From: CBDCLY01 sp965218715
GTDB lineage: Bacteria > Bacteroidota > Bacteroidia > Flavobacteriales_E > Vicingaceae
Assembly: GCA_965218715.1 (NCBI GenBank)
Contig: CBDCLY010000002.1
Location: 1-64,000 of the forward strand
Direction of reading: 5' to 3'
DNA: 64,000 bases
The position numbers and the translations under genes are program-made. Shown piece by piece: positions 18,019 to 27,183 of this stretch (its first letter is position 1; each line of letters opens with the position of its first letter). The notes beneath the pieces were generated by a model. That model made no database searches and was not told the origin of the DNA. It saw only the letters and a program-made list of their open reading frames with translations.

Positions 18019-19632
18019 ATGAACGAGTACGGGAAGAAAGCAAGTAAAGCTTCAATTTCTGAATTAGGATTAGGCAACGTGGCAGCGGCCTTTTGGAATT
18101 TAACGCCAGCTCAATTGGTAGAGGATACTTTGTTAAGAAACGAAGGAGCTCTAGCAGACAATGGCGCTTTAGCAGTGGACACAGGTGAGTTTACAGGAAG
18201 ATCTCCAAAAGATCGATTCATAGTTGAAGATGACATTACTAGAGATGCCGTTTGGTGGGGAAACATCAACATCAAGTTTGATGCAGATAAATTTGATGCC
18301 TTATACAATAGAGTAACTGCTTATCTTGCTGGCAAGGAGGTTTATGTTAGAGACGCATACGCCTGTTCTGAAGAAAAGTACCAATTGAACTTAAGGTTGG
18401 TTTCAGAATTTCCATATTCTAGCTTATTTGCTCACAACATGTTCTTAAGACCTAGTGATGAAGAAATTCAAAACTTTGACCCAGAATGGAACATCATCTG
18501 TGCTCCTGGTTTTAAAGCTGACCCAGAAGTGGATGGAACAAGACAGCACAATTTTGCTGTAATGAATTTTTCAAAGAAAATTTTATTAATTGGTGGAACT
18601 GGTTATACTGGAGAGATTAAGAAAGGAATATTTTCTGCTCTGAATTTTATCCTACCTCATCAAGAAAATGTGCTTTCTATGCATTGCTCTGCTAATGTTG
18701 GGCAAGATGGAGATACTGCCGTATTTTTTGGCCTTTCAGGTACAGGAAAAACAACGCTTTCATCTGATCCAAACAGAAGATTGATTGGAGATGATGAACA
18801 CGGTTGGGATGAAAACGGTGTATTTAATTTTGAAGGTGGTTGTTATGCAAAATGCATCGACTTAAGTCGCAAAAGCGAACCTCAAATTTATGATGCCATC
18901 AGATTTGGAGCTCTTTTAGAGAACATTAATTTTGAAGGAGAAGGAAGTACAGTTGATTTCCAAGATGGTGAGAAAACAGAAAATACTCGAGTGAGTTATC
19001 CAATCCACCACATCGACAACATTCAAGATGGTTCTAAGGGTGGAACACCAAAGAACATTTTCTTTTTAACTTGTGATGCGTATGGTGTTTTGCCTCCAAT
19101 TTCAAAATTGACTCCGGGTCAAGCAATGTACCATTTCATCTCTGGCTATACTGCAAAGGTTGCCGGAACAGAGGCTGGAATTACAGAGCCACAAACAGCG
19201 TTTTCTGCTTGTTTTGGAGCTCCATTTATGCCCTTGCATCCTACCAAATATGCAGAAATGCTAGGAAAGAAAATGAATGAACATGCTGTAAATGTTTGGT
19301 TAATCAACACGGGTTGGTCTGGTGGAGAGTATGGAGTTGGTTCACGATTGAGTCTTAAATACACAAGAGCAATGATTACCGCTGCTTTAACCGGACAACT
19401 AGACAATGTTGAGTACACAGAGCATGAAATTTTTGGTTTATCCATGCCTAATACTTGCCCAGAAGTACCTTCAGAAGTTTTGAGTCCAAAAAATACTTGG
19501 GAAGACAAGTCGTCTTATGATAAAAAAGCACAAGGATTAGCAGAAGAATTCGTCAAGAATTTTGAGCAGTTTGCTTCTTATGCAAATGATGAAATTATGG
19601 CGGCAGCTCCAAAATCTGCAGTTAACGCCTAA
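18019..19632 (+). CDS. pckA: Phosphoenolpyruvate carboxykinase (ATP)
   Basis: This 537-residue enzyme decarboxylates and phosphorylates oxaloacetate to PEP, the entry step of gluconeogenesis, in the cytoplasm. It shows the ATP-type signature GLSGTGKTTLSSDP (kinase-1a P-loop, near residue 243), followed by LIGDDEHGW, the metal-binding kinase-2 region. LTCDAYGVLPP is near residue 351. The early FTGRSPKDRF (near residue 57) is the substrate-binding Arg region. Length equals that of typical ATP-dependent PEPCKs. It is a single-gene unit with its own candidate promoter and leader hairpin, closed by a strong terminator at 19652-19679. Nothing unusual is seen in the catalytic motifs. Confidence 0.97.
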   Translation: MNEYGKKASKASISELGLGNVAAAFWNLTPAQLVEDTLLRNEGALADNGALAVDTGEFTGRSPKDRFIVEDDITRDAVWWGNINIKFDADKFDALYNRVTAYLAGKEVYVRDAYACSEEKYQLNLRLVSEFPYSSLFAHNMFLRPSDEEIQNFDPEWNIICAPGFKADPEVDGTRQHNFAVMNFSKKILLIGGTGYTGEIKKGIFSALNFILPHQENVLSMHCSANVGQDGDTAVFFGLSGTGKTTLSSDPNRRLIGDDEHGWDENGVFNFEGGCYAKCIDLSRKSEPQIYDAIRFGALLENINFEGEGSTVDFQDGEKTENTRVSYPIHHIDNIQDGSKGGTPKNIFFLTCDAYGVLPPISKLTPGQAMYHFISGYTAKVAGTEAGITEPQTAFSACFGAPFMPLHPTKYAEMLGKKMNEHAVNVWLINTGWSGGEYGVGSRLSLKYTRAMITAALTGQLDNVEYTEHEIFGLSMPNTCPEVPSEVLSPKNTWEDKSSYDKKAQGLAEEFVKNFEQFASYANDEIMAAAPKSAVNA

Positions 19633-19651
19633 TTCAAGTTCTCATAAAAAT

Positions 19652-19679
19652 AAAAAAAGCCGCATTAGCGGCTTTTTTT
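19652..19679 (+). terminator. Rho-independent terminator after pckA
   Basis: GCCGC and GCGGC (19659-19663 and 19668-19672) form a stem around an ATTA loop. It is flanked by an A7 run before and a T7 run after, which extend the stem and supply the U-tract. It lies 20 bases after the pckA stop. The A-rich left side makes it potentially bidirectional. Confidence 0.9.
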
Positions 19680-19709
19680 ATTCCCTAAAAGTCTTAATAC
19701 CTTTGAAGA

Positions 19710-21107
19710 GTGTATTGTGTTGTTGATATCGAGACTACAGGTGGAAGCGCCACCAATAGTAGAATAACTGAGATTGGAATTGTAAAAACCGATGGTAATA
19801 GAGTAATTGATCGCTTTCAATCTTTAGTTAATCCTCAGCAAGACATTCCTAGAAACATCATTCAATTGACAGGCATTTTCCCAGAAATGGTGAAAGATGC
19901 ACCTAGATTTGATGAAATCCTTGAAAGAGTAAATGAATTTACTTCAGACTGCATATTCGTTGCCCATAATGTAAATTTCGACTATCGGTTTATCCAGGCA
20001 GAATTTAAACGCTACGGCCAACAATTCAAGCGGAAGAAAGTTTGCACAGTTCGCCTTAGTAGAAAGATAATTCCTGGAAAGGCGTCTTATAGTCTAGGGA
20101 AATTGTGCGAAAGTGAAGGCATAGAAATTAAAGGTAGGCACCGTGCAATGGGAGATGCAGAAGCTACCACTACCCTCTTGCATAAACTTATAAAGTTGGA
20201 TGGAACAAAAAACATTGATCTTTTTTTAAATCCACTTTCCTTAGAGGCATTAATCCCTCCGAACTTACAAAAAGCTGATTTTTTAGCCCTTCCAGAAAAA
20301 CAAGGAATCTATTATTTTCTCAACCAGCAAAAAGAAATCATATACATAGGAAAGGCAAAGAACTTAAAAAAGAGAGTGCATAGCCACCTTTCTGGTTCCA
20401 CGAATACTGGTTCTAAATCTTACTTTAATAATCACCTTTTCGGCATCGACTTTAAAGTGATTGAACATGACTTGCTGACGAACTTAATTGAAGCGAAAGA
20501 AATTAAAAAGCACTGGCCGCAATACAATCGTTCCTTAAAACGATTCAGTCTCAATTATGGCATTTTCAAATATGTAGATAGAAATGGGTATCAACGCTTT
20601 AACATTGGCCGTTGTGGTAAGAACGACAAACCATTATTAGCCTTTCAAAATCGAGAACAAGTGCATCATGTCATAAGTGAATTGGTCAAGATGTATCAAT
20701 TATGCCCCCGGCTTTCTGGATTACAACCCATTGGTTCTGGGAAGTGCAATTACATTCTTGAGAATGATTGTGAAGGTGCTTGTTGCGGAGAGGAAACTGC
20801 AGAAACTTATAACCTAAAAATGAATAATGCCATCCAGGATGCAATGATACAAGGTGAAACTTATTTGATAAGGGACCCTTTAAAAGATGAGGCAAAAGAC
20901 GCAATTGTTTTGGTTGAGAAGGGACGATACAAGGGCTATGGGACCATAGATAAATCAACAAAAATAAATTCATTAAATGCAGCTAAATCTTTCTTAAGCA
21001 GTGCTTATGATGATCAAGATATGTTGGGAATGGTGAAAAGCTACTTAGAGAAATCACCAATAGATTCTATCCTCTATTTTCATGAATTCTCTAGCAATCC
21101 TGCTTAA
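19710..21107 (+). CDS. DnaQ-like 3'-5' exonuclease fused to GIY-YIG (UvrC/Cho-like) nuclease
   Basis: This 465-residue two-nuclease fusion starts with GTG at 19710. Residues 1-165 are an RNase T/DnaQ exonuclease: DIETTGG (Exo I), AHNVNFDYRF (Exo II) and HRAMGDAEAT (Exo III), with the DEDDh catalytic set. Residues 200-275 are a GIY-YIG endonuclease (GIYYFLNQQKEIIYIGKAKNLKKRV), as in the N-terminal half of UvrC and in Cho. The C-terminal about 190 residues contain CNYILENDCEGACCGEE, a Cys cluster also found in Cho-like proteins. The arrangement is known in Bacteroidota and in actinobacterial DnaQ-UvrC fusions. A role in DNA repair or lesion processing is likely. It is followed 9 bp later by smpB. 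Confidence 0.87.
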   Translation: MYCVVDIETTGGSATNSRITEIGIVKTDGNRVIDRFQSLVNPQQDIPRNIIQLTGIFPEMVKDAPRFDEILERVNEFTSDCIFVAHNVNFDYRFIQAEFKRYGQQFKRKKVCTVRLSRKIIPGKASYSLGKLCESEGIEIKGRHRAMGDAEATTTLLHKLIKLDGTKNIDLFLNPLSLEALIPPNLQKADFLALPEKQGIYYFLNQQKEIIYIGKAKNLKKRVHSHLSGSTNTGSKSYFNNHLFGIDFKVIEHDLLTNLIEAKEIKKHWPQYNRSLKRFSLNYGIFKYVDRNGYQRFNIGRCGKNDKPLLAFQNREQVHHVISELVKMYQLCPRLSGLQPIGSGKCNYILENDCEGACCGEETAETYNLKMNNAIQDAMIQGETYLIRDPLKDEAKDAIVLVEKGRYKGYGTIDKSTKINSLNAAKSFLSSAYDDQDMLGMVKSYLEKSPIDSILYFHEFSSNPA

Positions 21108-21112
21108 TTTTG
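21105..21112 (+). promoter_or_regulatory. Candidate -7 box (TAATTTTG) of smpB overlapping the upstream stop codon
   Basis: TAATTTTG is a full match to TAnnTTTG. Its first three bases are the TAA stop of the exonuclease gene, and it ends 4 bases before the smpB ATG. If used, the transcript would begin at or next to the start codon. No clear -33 TTG is visible. Confidence 0.35.
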
Positions 21113-21116
21113 AAGC

Positions 21117-21572
21117 ATGGCAAAAATTGCAAATTCTGTACAAATAGTTAACAAAAAGGCAAAATTCGAGTATGAATTATTGGACCATTTTGAAGCAGGA
21201 TTGCAATTGAAAGGAACAGAAATTAAATCCATACGATTAAGTAAGGCTAGCATAAAAGAAGGCTATTGTGCTTTTAAGGGCGCGGAATTATTCATTTACA
21301 ATATGGATATCAGTCCATACGAAGACGCTAGCTTTGTCAATCATGAAGCTAAGAGACCACGGAAGCTCTTGATGCATAAGCGAGAGCTTGAAAAATTGAA
21401 AAAGAAAATCAAAGATGTTGGTTTTACTATTGTTCCCTTAAAACTCTTTATCAATGAAAAAGGCTATGCAAAACTGAACATTTCCTTGGCTCGTGGGAAG
21501 AAACTTTATGATAAAAGAGAAAGTCTCAAAACAAAAGATGTACAAAGACAGTTAGATAGATTAAATAAATAA
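21117..21572 (+). CDS. smpB: SsrA-binding protein SmpB
   Basis: This 151-residue, strongly basic protein binds tmRNA and delivers it to stalled ribosomes for trans-translation. Family features are visible in order: NKKAKFEYELLDHFEAGLQL at residues 12-31, GTEIKSIRLSKASIKEGY at 34-51, LHRELEKL-like HKRELEKLKKKI at about 82-93, and the C-terminal ARGKKLYDKRESLKTKD that reaches into the decoding centre. Length is normal. It follows the exonuclease gene by 9 bp and has its own candidate promoter. The tmRNA gene itself was not seen in this window. Confidence 0.97.
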   Translation: MAKIANSVQIVNKKAKFEYELLDHFEAGLQLKGTEIKSIRLSKASIKEGYCAFKGAELFIYNMDISPYEDASFVNHEAKRPRKLLMHKRELEKLKKKIKDVGFTIVPLKLFINEKGYAKLNISLARGKKLYDKRESLKTKDVQRQLDRLNK

Positions 21573-21656
21573 TATCCACTTATTGAACAGGATTTCCACT
21601 CTTCACAATTTTATCAATTTCCATCACCTTTCTGAACTATAAATTAAGTGAAAGAT

Positions 21657-21664
21657 TACTTTTG
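21657..21664 (+). promoter_or_regulatory. Candidate -7 box (TACTTTTG) of the TonB receptor operon
   Basis: TACTTTTG matches TAnnTTTG exactly and lies 18 bases before the receptor ATG. It is in a 110-bp gap after smpB that shows no terminator hairpin. Confidence 0.45.
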
Positions 21665-21682
21665 CCGAATTAGAATTAAATC

Positions 21683-24031
21683 ATGAGAAACCAAATCCTT
21701 ATACTTTTGCTTAGCTTACTGAGTTTTAACTCCTTAGCTCAAGAAAAATTTACCATTAGCGGATACATCAGAGCTGAAGAATCTGGTGAAGAATTAATTG
21801 GAGCCACAGTATCTGTAAAATCTATTTCCGCTGGTGTAGGTGCCAATGTATATGGCTTCTATTCATTAACACTTCCTGCAGGCGAATATGTTATCAGTTA
21901 TTCCTTTATTGGATATACAGAGCAAAACATTAGCATTACACTCGATCAAAACATTAGCAAGAACATGGAATTGAAGGAGGCGATTACCAAGCTTGAGGTG
22001 GTTGAGATTAGTGCAGATCGCGCCGAGGATAATATCAAAAGCATTGAAATGTCGGTGAATAAGATAGATTCAAAAACCATTAAAAAAATTCCTGCCCTAT
22101 TGGGAGAGGCTGATGTAATTAAAAGTGTTTTGCTTTTACCTGGTGTGAGCACCGTTGGAGAAGGCAGTTCAGGTTTTAATGTTAGAGGCGGAGGAATAGA
22201 TCAAAACTTGGTTTTACTGGATGAGGCACCTGTATACAACTCCTCCCACTTATTTGGCTTCTTTTCAGTTTTCAATCCTGATGCTGTTAAAAATGTCAAA
22301 TTGATTAAAGGTGGAATTGCGCCTGAATATGGTGGTAGACTTTCGTCGATACTTGACATTAGAATGAAAGACGGAAACAAGAAAAAATTTACCGGATCAG
22401 GTGGTGTTGGTTTAATTTTTAGTCGTTTATCATTGGAAGCTCCAATTGTTAAAAATAAGGGTTCATTCTTAATCGCCGGAAGAAGGTCTTATGCAGATGT
22501 TCTAGCCAAACCTTTTTTGAAAAGCAATCTTAAGGACAGCAAGTTTTATTTCTATGATTTAACCACAAAAATCAATTATACCTTCGACCAAAAAAATAAA
22601 CTATTTCTGTCGGGTTACTTTGGCAGAGACGTATTTGGTTCGGGCTTCATTTTCAATTGGGGAAATGCTACAGCAACCGCTAGATGGAATCATATTTTCA
22701 ATGATAAGTTATTCATGAATCTTACTGCTTTTTTTAGCGATTACGATTATGCATTTGGGGTGGAAGAAGATGATCCAGCAGATGATTTTGAATGGAGCTC
22801 AAGCATCGTTAATTATAGCATAAAACCTGATTTATCTTATTATGTCAATAAGAATAACACCATAAAATTTGGTTTGCAGAGCACCTATTATACTTTCAAA
22901 CCAGCTAAAGCAAAATTTGCTAGTGATGGAGAAAGAAATGACATCAGCCTGCCAGAAAAGTACAGTCTTGAATCTGGAGTTTACCTCCAAAATGAACAAA
23001 AAATCAATACACGATTATCCCTATTATATGGAATTAGATGGTCGTATTTCGCCTATTTAGGTGAAGGAAAAAAGCAAATTTACCAAGACACTGTTCCCGG
23101 AATTGCGCGTCCATTAAAAGAAGAAATTCCATTTGATGATTATGAAAGCATAGCTGATTTCAACAATTTTGAACCTCGATTTTCCCTAAAATACGATCTA
23201 AATGAATTCAGTTCATTTAAAGGTAGCTACAATAGAATGGCTCAATACCTTCATCTGATCTCGAATACTGTTGCTTCCACTCCTGTTGACATTTGGTTGC
23301 CCTCCACCAATAACATAAAACCTCAGATTGCCGACCAGATTGCTTTAGGCTATTTCAGAAACTTTAAGCAAAACAAATATGAAGCTTCAGCGGAAGTATT
23401 TGGTAAAATATTTCAAAACCAATTGGATTACATCGACAATGCAGACATTTTCTTCAATGAACAATTGGAGGGAGAGTTATTGGCAGGTGATGGAAGAGCA
23501 TTTGGCGTAGAGCTTTATGTAAAAAAGAACCATGGAAAATTAACGGGTTGGTTGAGTTATACTTTATCAAGATCTGAAAGACAAGTTGATGGAATTAGCA
23601 ATGACAATTGGTATCCAAATCGATTTGATCGACTGCATAATTTGAGTTTAGTGGGCTCCTATGACTTCAATGATAAATGGTCATTTTCAGCCAACTTTGT
23701 TTATTCTAGTGGAACTCCGGCCACATTCCCAACTAACAGATATGAAATTCAAGGAATAGTAGTGGCACATAATGTAGACAATGAGCGAAACAACTATAGA
23801 ATTCCTTCCTACCATCGTTTAGACTTATCCGCTACCCTCACCCCAAGAAAAAATGTTGATAGACGCTGGAAAGGCGAATGGGTTTTTTCCATTTACAATG
23901 TTTATAGCAGAAGGAATCCTTTTTCAATTTATTTTGAACAGAATGAGGACAATCCTCAAATTACCAATGCAATTCGTTATTCAGTTGTTGGGACTTTAGT
24001 TCCTGCAGTTTCTTATAATTTTAACTTCTAA
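21683..24031 (+). CDS. TonB-dependent outer-membrane receptor
   Basis: This 782-residue outer-membrane protein has a Sec signal peptide (cut after LAQ near residue 19). A carboxypeptidase-regulatory-like beta-sandwich covers about residues 22-110 (SGYIRAEESGEELIGATVSV). The plug domain at about 125-235 has LPGVSTVGEGSSGFNVRGGG and the LKGGIAPEYGGRLSSILDI-like end. A large beta-barrel ends in an aromatic residue (VSYNFNF). Such receptors import substrates with TonB energy. Pairing with a DUF4249 lipoprotein (overlapping TAATG) is a recurring Bacteroidota arrangement, of unknown substrate. It resembles but is not clearly SusC; the length is shorter than SusC. Confidence 0.92.
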   Translation: MRNQILILLLSLLSFNSLAQEKFTISGYIRAEESGEELIGATVSVKSISAGVGANVYGFYSLTLPAGEYVISYSFIGYTEQNISITLDQNISKNMELKEAITKLEVVEISADRAEDNIKSIEMSVNKIDSKTIKKIPALLGEADVIKSVLLLPGVSTVGEGSSGFNVRGGGIDQNLVLLDEAPVYNSSHLFGFFSVFNPDAVKNVKLIKGGIAPEYGGRLSSILDIRMKDGNKKKFTGSGGVGLIFSRLSLEAPIVKNKGSFLIAGRRSYADVLAKPFLKSNLKDSKFYFYDLTTKINYTFDQKNKLFLSGYFGRDVFGSGFIFNWGNATATARWNHIFNDKLFMNLTAFFSDYDYAFGVEEDDPADDFEWSSSIVNYSIKPDLSYYVNKNNTIKFGLQSTYYTFKPAKAKFASDGERNDISLPEKYSLESGVYLQNEQKINTRLSLLYGIRWSYFAYLGEGKKQIYQDTVPGIARPLKEEIPFDDYESIADFNNFEPRFSLKYDLNEFSSFKGSYNRMAQYLHLISNTVASTPVDIWLPSTNNIKPQIADQIALGYFRNFKQNKYEASAEVFGKIFQNQLDYIDNADIFFNEQLEGELLAGDGRAFGVELYVKKNHGKLTGWLSYTLSRSERQVDGISNDNWYPNRFDRLHNLSLVGSYDFNDKWSFSANFVYSSGTPATFPTNRYEIQGIVVAHNVDNERNNYRIPSYHRLDLSATLTPRKNVDRRWKGEWVFSIYNVYSRRNPFSIYFEQNEDNPQITNAIRYSVVGTLVPAVSYNFNF

Positions 24032-24900
24032 TGATGAAATATTTAAGCATAATAAGCATCCTTAGCCTGTTTCTTTTTTCTTGCGAAGATAAAATAGACC
24101 TAGATCTAGAAAATGGAAGAAGTCAATTAGTGATAGATGCCTTTGTTACCAACGATGCAGGCACACAAACCATCCATCTTAGAAAATCTGCTCCCTACTT
24201 TTTAAACGGACCAACGCCTATTGCTACAGGTGCCAAGGTTGAGATTATTGGACCAAATGGAGTCATATTTCCTTTTCTTGAAATGCCAAATGGTGAGTAC
24301 CAATATCAAACTTCTAGCTTAGGTGCTTTAGATAGCATTGGATTCAATTATCAATTGAATGTAAGCTATGAAGGACTAGAAGTTAAGGCACTATCAACAC
24401 TAAACCCTGTGCCGCCTATTGATAGTATGACTTACGATTTTGAGGAAGAGGAACCTGGTTCAGAAGAAGGATATTATACTCAATTTTATGCAAGAGACTT
24501 TTTAGGTAGAAATGATTTCTATTGGATTAAGGCCTTTAAAAATGGGCTACCAATAGATACTTTAAATCCTTCAAGCTTTATTTTGTCACAAAATGCAGCA
24601 TTCGGTGGCGATGGTGCAGATGGATTTGTGTTCATTCTTCCCATTCGAGCTGCAATAACAAATGAAGAAGAACCTTTCATATTAGGAGATGTTTCTTCGG
24701 TGGAGTTGTTTAGCATCAATGAGAATGTTTATAATTACCTTGTTCAAGTAGCAACACAAGCAAACAATGATGGCCTTTTTGCCATTCCAACTGCCAACAT
24801 CAGAAGCACCATCACAGATTTAGCGGGAAACTCACAATCTGAAGTATTAGGCGTATTTTCGATGGCTTCAGTAGAACGTTCAACAATTACAATTCAATAG
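24031..24900 (+). CDS. DUF4249 family lipoprotein
   Basis: This 289-residue predicted lipoprotein has a lipobox ending LFLFSC, with the acylated Cys near residue 18. After it comes EDKIDLDLENGRSQLVIDAFVTND, typical of the DUF4249 family. The domain is Ig-like and probably sits at the outer membrane beside the TonB-dependent receptor encoded just upstream. The two genes overlap by one base. A role as an accessory substrate-binding or surface component of that transporter is inferred from this constant pairing; the substrate is unknown. Confidence 0.88.
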   Translation: MMKYLSIISILSLFLFSCEDKIDLDLENGRSQLVIDAFVTNDAGTQTIHLRKSAPYFLNGPTPIATGAKVEIIGPNGVIFPFLEMPNGEYQYQTSSLGALDSIGFNYQLNVSYEGLEVKALSTLNPVPPIDSMTYDFEEEEPGSEEGYYTQFYARDFLGRNDFYWIKAFKNGLPIDTLNPSSFILSQNAAFGGDGADGFVFILPIRAAITNEEEPFILGDVSSVELFSINENVYNYLVQVATQANNDGLFAIPTANIRSTITDLAGNSQSEVLGVFSMASVERSTITIQ

Positions 24901-24901
24901 G

Positions 24902-25675
24902 ATGAATAAAATATACCTTATTTCTTTAACTCTTATCACTCTAGTTTTATCCTCTTGCTCTAGTAGCCAAAGCATTAGTCAAGGAAAAAGCAAAACAGGA
25001 AATGGACAACAGGCGCTATTATGGCAACAGACTGCTGCTGAAAGAGATGCATTGTGTTATCAAGCTTTTAATTTAGCGAAAATCACAATTGAAAAACAAT
25101 TCGAAAATGCATTTGAATTGAAGCCAGCTGTGGTATTAGACATTGATGAAACAGTTTTGGATAACTCTCCATATAATGGTCGATTATTAAAGGATAATGC
25201 TGTTTACAAGAGCTCTACCTGGAAAGATTGGACCAATCAAGCCAATGCCAAATTTATTCCTGGAGCAGCAGATTTCCTAGATTATTTGGCTCAGCGTGAA
25301 GTGAAACCAATATTCATTAGCAATCGCTCAGTGGATGAAGTTGAAACCACTAGAGAAAACCTAAAGAAACTAGGCTTTGAATACCCCATGGATAGTTTCC
25401 ATTTTAAATCTTCTACAAGTAGCAAAGAAGGAAGACGGAATTCGGTGTCTGACCAAAATCAAATCATCTTATTGATCGGGGACAATCTTGCCGATTTCCA
25501 CCACATTTTTGACGAAAACAAAACTGTGGAAAAGAGAAAAATTCAAGTAAAGAAAATGAGGGAAGAATTTGGAACAAGATTCATAGTCTTACCCAACATC
25601 ATGTATGGAGATTGGGAAAAAGCTATACAAAACTCCTATCCGCAAGACCCTATTAAAGCCATAGAAGCCTACTAG
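24902..25675 (+). CDS. 5'-nucleotidase, lipoprotein e(P4) family (HAD acid phosphatase)
   Basis: This 257-residue lipoprotein has a lipobox VLSSCSS (Cys near residue 19). The class B acid phosphatase/HAD-III catalytic motif is VVLDIDETVLDNSPYNG at about residues 78-94, where the two Asp of DIDET are nucleophile and acid/base. IFISNRS near 136 and LLIGDNLADFHHIFD near 196 are motifs II and III/IV. Members dephosphorylate nucleoside 5'-monophosphates or NMN outside the cytoplasm; phosphate or nucleoside scavenging is likely. It starts 1 bp after the DUF4249 gene, so it may be co-transcribed. Its stop codon overlaps the stop codon of convergent lon. Confidence 0.92.
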   Translation: MNKIYLISLTLITLVLSSCSSSQSISQGKSKTGNGQQALLWQQTAAERDALCYQAFNLAKITIEKQFENAFELKPAVVLDIDETVLDNSPYNGRLLKDNAVYKSSTWKDWTNQANAKFIPGAADFLDYLAQREVKPIFISNRSVDEVETTRENLKKLGFEYPMDSFHFKSSTSSKEGRRNSVSDQNQIILLIGDNLADFHHIFDENKTVEKRKIQVKKMREEFGTRFIVLPNIMYGDWEKAIQNSYPQDPIKAIEAY

Positions 25676-27183
25676 TTTACTACTCGAATTGGTGATTTAA
25701 CCTTGGATTTTAACAAAGCCAATTGAATGACTTCATTCATCTCTTTCACATAGCTGAAACTAAGACCTTTTAAGTATTTCTCGTCGATTTGCTCAATGTC
25801 CTTTCTGTTGTCAACAGATAAAATAATGTGATTAATGTTGGCTCTTTTGGCAGCTAAAATTTTCTCTTTAATCCCGCCTACTGGCAATACTCTTCCTCTT
25901 AAAGTAATCTCTCCAGTCATGGCCAATTTATTCTTTACTTTTCGCTGCGTAAAGGCCGAAACGATTGCAGTTAACATTGTAATTCCGGCAGAGGGACCAT
26001 CCTTGGGAGTTGCTCCTTCTGGCACATGGATGTGAACATTCCAATTGTCAAATGCATTTTGGTTGATTTCAAATTCTTGAGCATGCGCCTTGATGTATTC
26101 AAGAGCTATCATTGCCGACTCTTTCATGACATCACCAAGGTTACCTGTTAATGTTAATTTGCCTTTCCCAGGACTTAAACTTACCTCAATGAACAAAATA
26201 TCTCCGCCTACTTGAGTCCAGGCCAAGCCAGTAACTACTCCTGCTACATCATTCCCTTGATACTTGTCTTTAGAATGACCAGGACCTAAAATGACTTCTA
26301 CTTGATCAGCTTTTAATTGAGTATCATACTCTTCTTCCATGGCAATTGATTTAGCAGCGAATCTGACCAGTTTTGCCAATTTCTTTTCTAAATTCCTAAC
26401 ACCAGACTCTCTTGTATACTCCTCACAAACTTTCTGAATAATAGTAGCATCGAGTTGAATTTGTGATTTCTTTAACCCATTTTCTTTAATCAATTTAGGT
26501 ATCAAGTGAGTTTTAGCGATTTGCACTTTTTCCTCTATTGTATACCCATTGATTTCAATGATTTCCATTCGATCTCTCAAGGCCGGCTGAATCGTTGCCA
26601 AAGAATTGGCAGTTGCAATGAAAAGAATGTTGGATAAATCGAAATCCAATTCTAAGAAATTATCATAAAAGTTTTCATTTTGCTCCGGGTCCAATACCTC
26701 TAACATTGCAGAGGAAGGATCACCTTGAAATGAGCTTCCAATTTTATCAATTTCATCCAGCACAAAAACAGGATTAGAAGAATTTACTTTCTTTAGATTC
26801 TGAAGAATCCTACCTGGCATAGCGCCAATATAGGTCTTTCGATGTCCTCTAACTTCAGCTTCATCTCTCAAACCACCTAAAGACATCCTAATGTATTTTC
26901 TACCTATGGCCTCAGCCACAGACTTTCCTAAAGAGGTTTTACCAACACCAGGAGGACCATACAGACAAAGAATAGGCGATTTCATATTGCCTTTCAGCTT
27001 TAATACCGCTAAGTGCTCAATGATTCTGTCTTTTACTTCCTTTAAGCCATAATGATCTCTATCCAATATGGTTTTGGCCTTTTTTAAATCAAATTTATCC
27101 TTGGTGAATTCATTCCAAGGCAAATCCAAAAGTGTTTCAACATAATTTACTTGAACAGAATATTCTGCAGAGGCCACGTGCAT
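25672..27183 (-). CDS. lon: ATP-dependent protease Lon, ATPase and protease domains (intact 3' part)
   Basis: This 503-codon open piece encodes the AAA+ and protease domains of Lon, which degrades damaged and regulatory cytoplasmic proteins. Visible motifs are Walker A GPPGVGKT, Walker B VFVLDEIDKIG, the sensor IATANSL, the catalytic Ser in PKDGPSAGITM and the catalytic Lys in GGIKEKILAAKRA. The ATG at 27183 is internal. The true gene starts at about 28159, and its N-terminal domain is encoded in 27184-28159 but is split over several frames. Its stop lies within ACTAGT, shared with the convergent acid phosphatase gene. Confidence 0.93.
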   Translation of the reverse strand: MHVASAEYSVQVNYVETLLDLPWNEFTKDKFDLKKAKTILDRDHYGLKEVKDRIIEHLAVLKLKGNMKSPILCLYGPPGVGKTSLGKSVAEAIGRKYIRMSLGGLRDEAEVRGHRKTYIGAMPGRILQNLKKVNSSNPVFVLDEIDKIGSSFQGDPSSAMLEVLDPEQNENFYDNFLELDFDLSNILFIATANSLATIQPALRDRMEIIEINGYTIEEKVQIAKTHLIPKLIKENGLKKSQIQLDATIIQKVCEEYTRESGVRNLEKKLAKLVRFAAKSIAMEEEYDTQLKADQVEVILGPGHSKDKYQGNDVAGVVTGLAWTQVGGDILFIEVSLSPGKGKLTLTGNLGDVMKESAMIALEYIKAHAQEFEINQNAFDNWNVHIHVPEGATPKDGPSAGITMLTAIVSAFTQRKVKNKLAMTGEITLRGRVLPVGGIKEKILAAKRANINHIILSVDNRKDIEQIDEKYLKGLSFSYVKEMNEVIQLALLKSKVKSPIRVVN

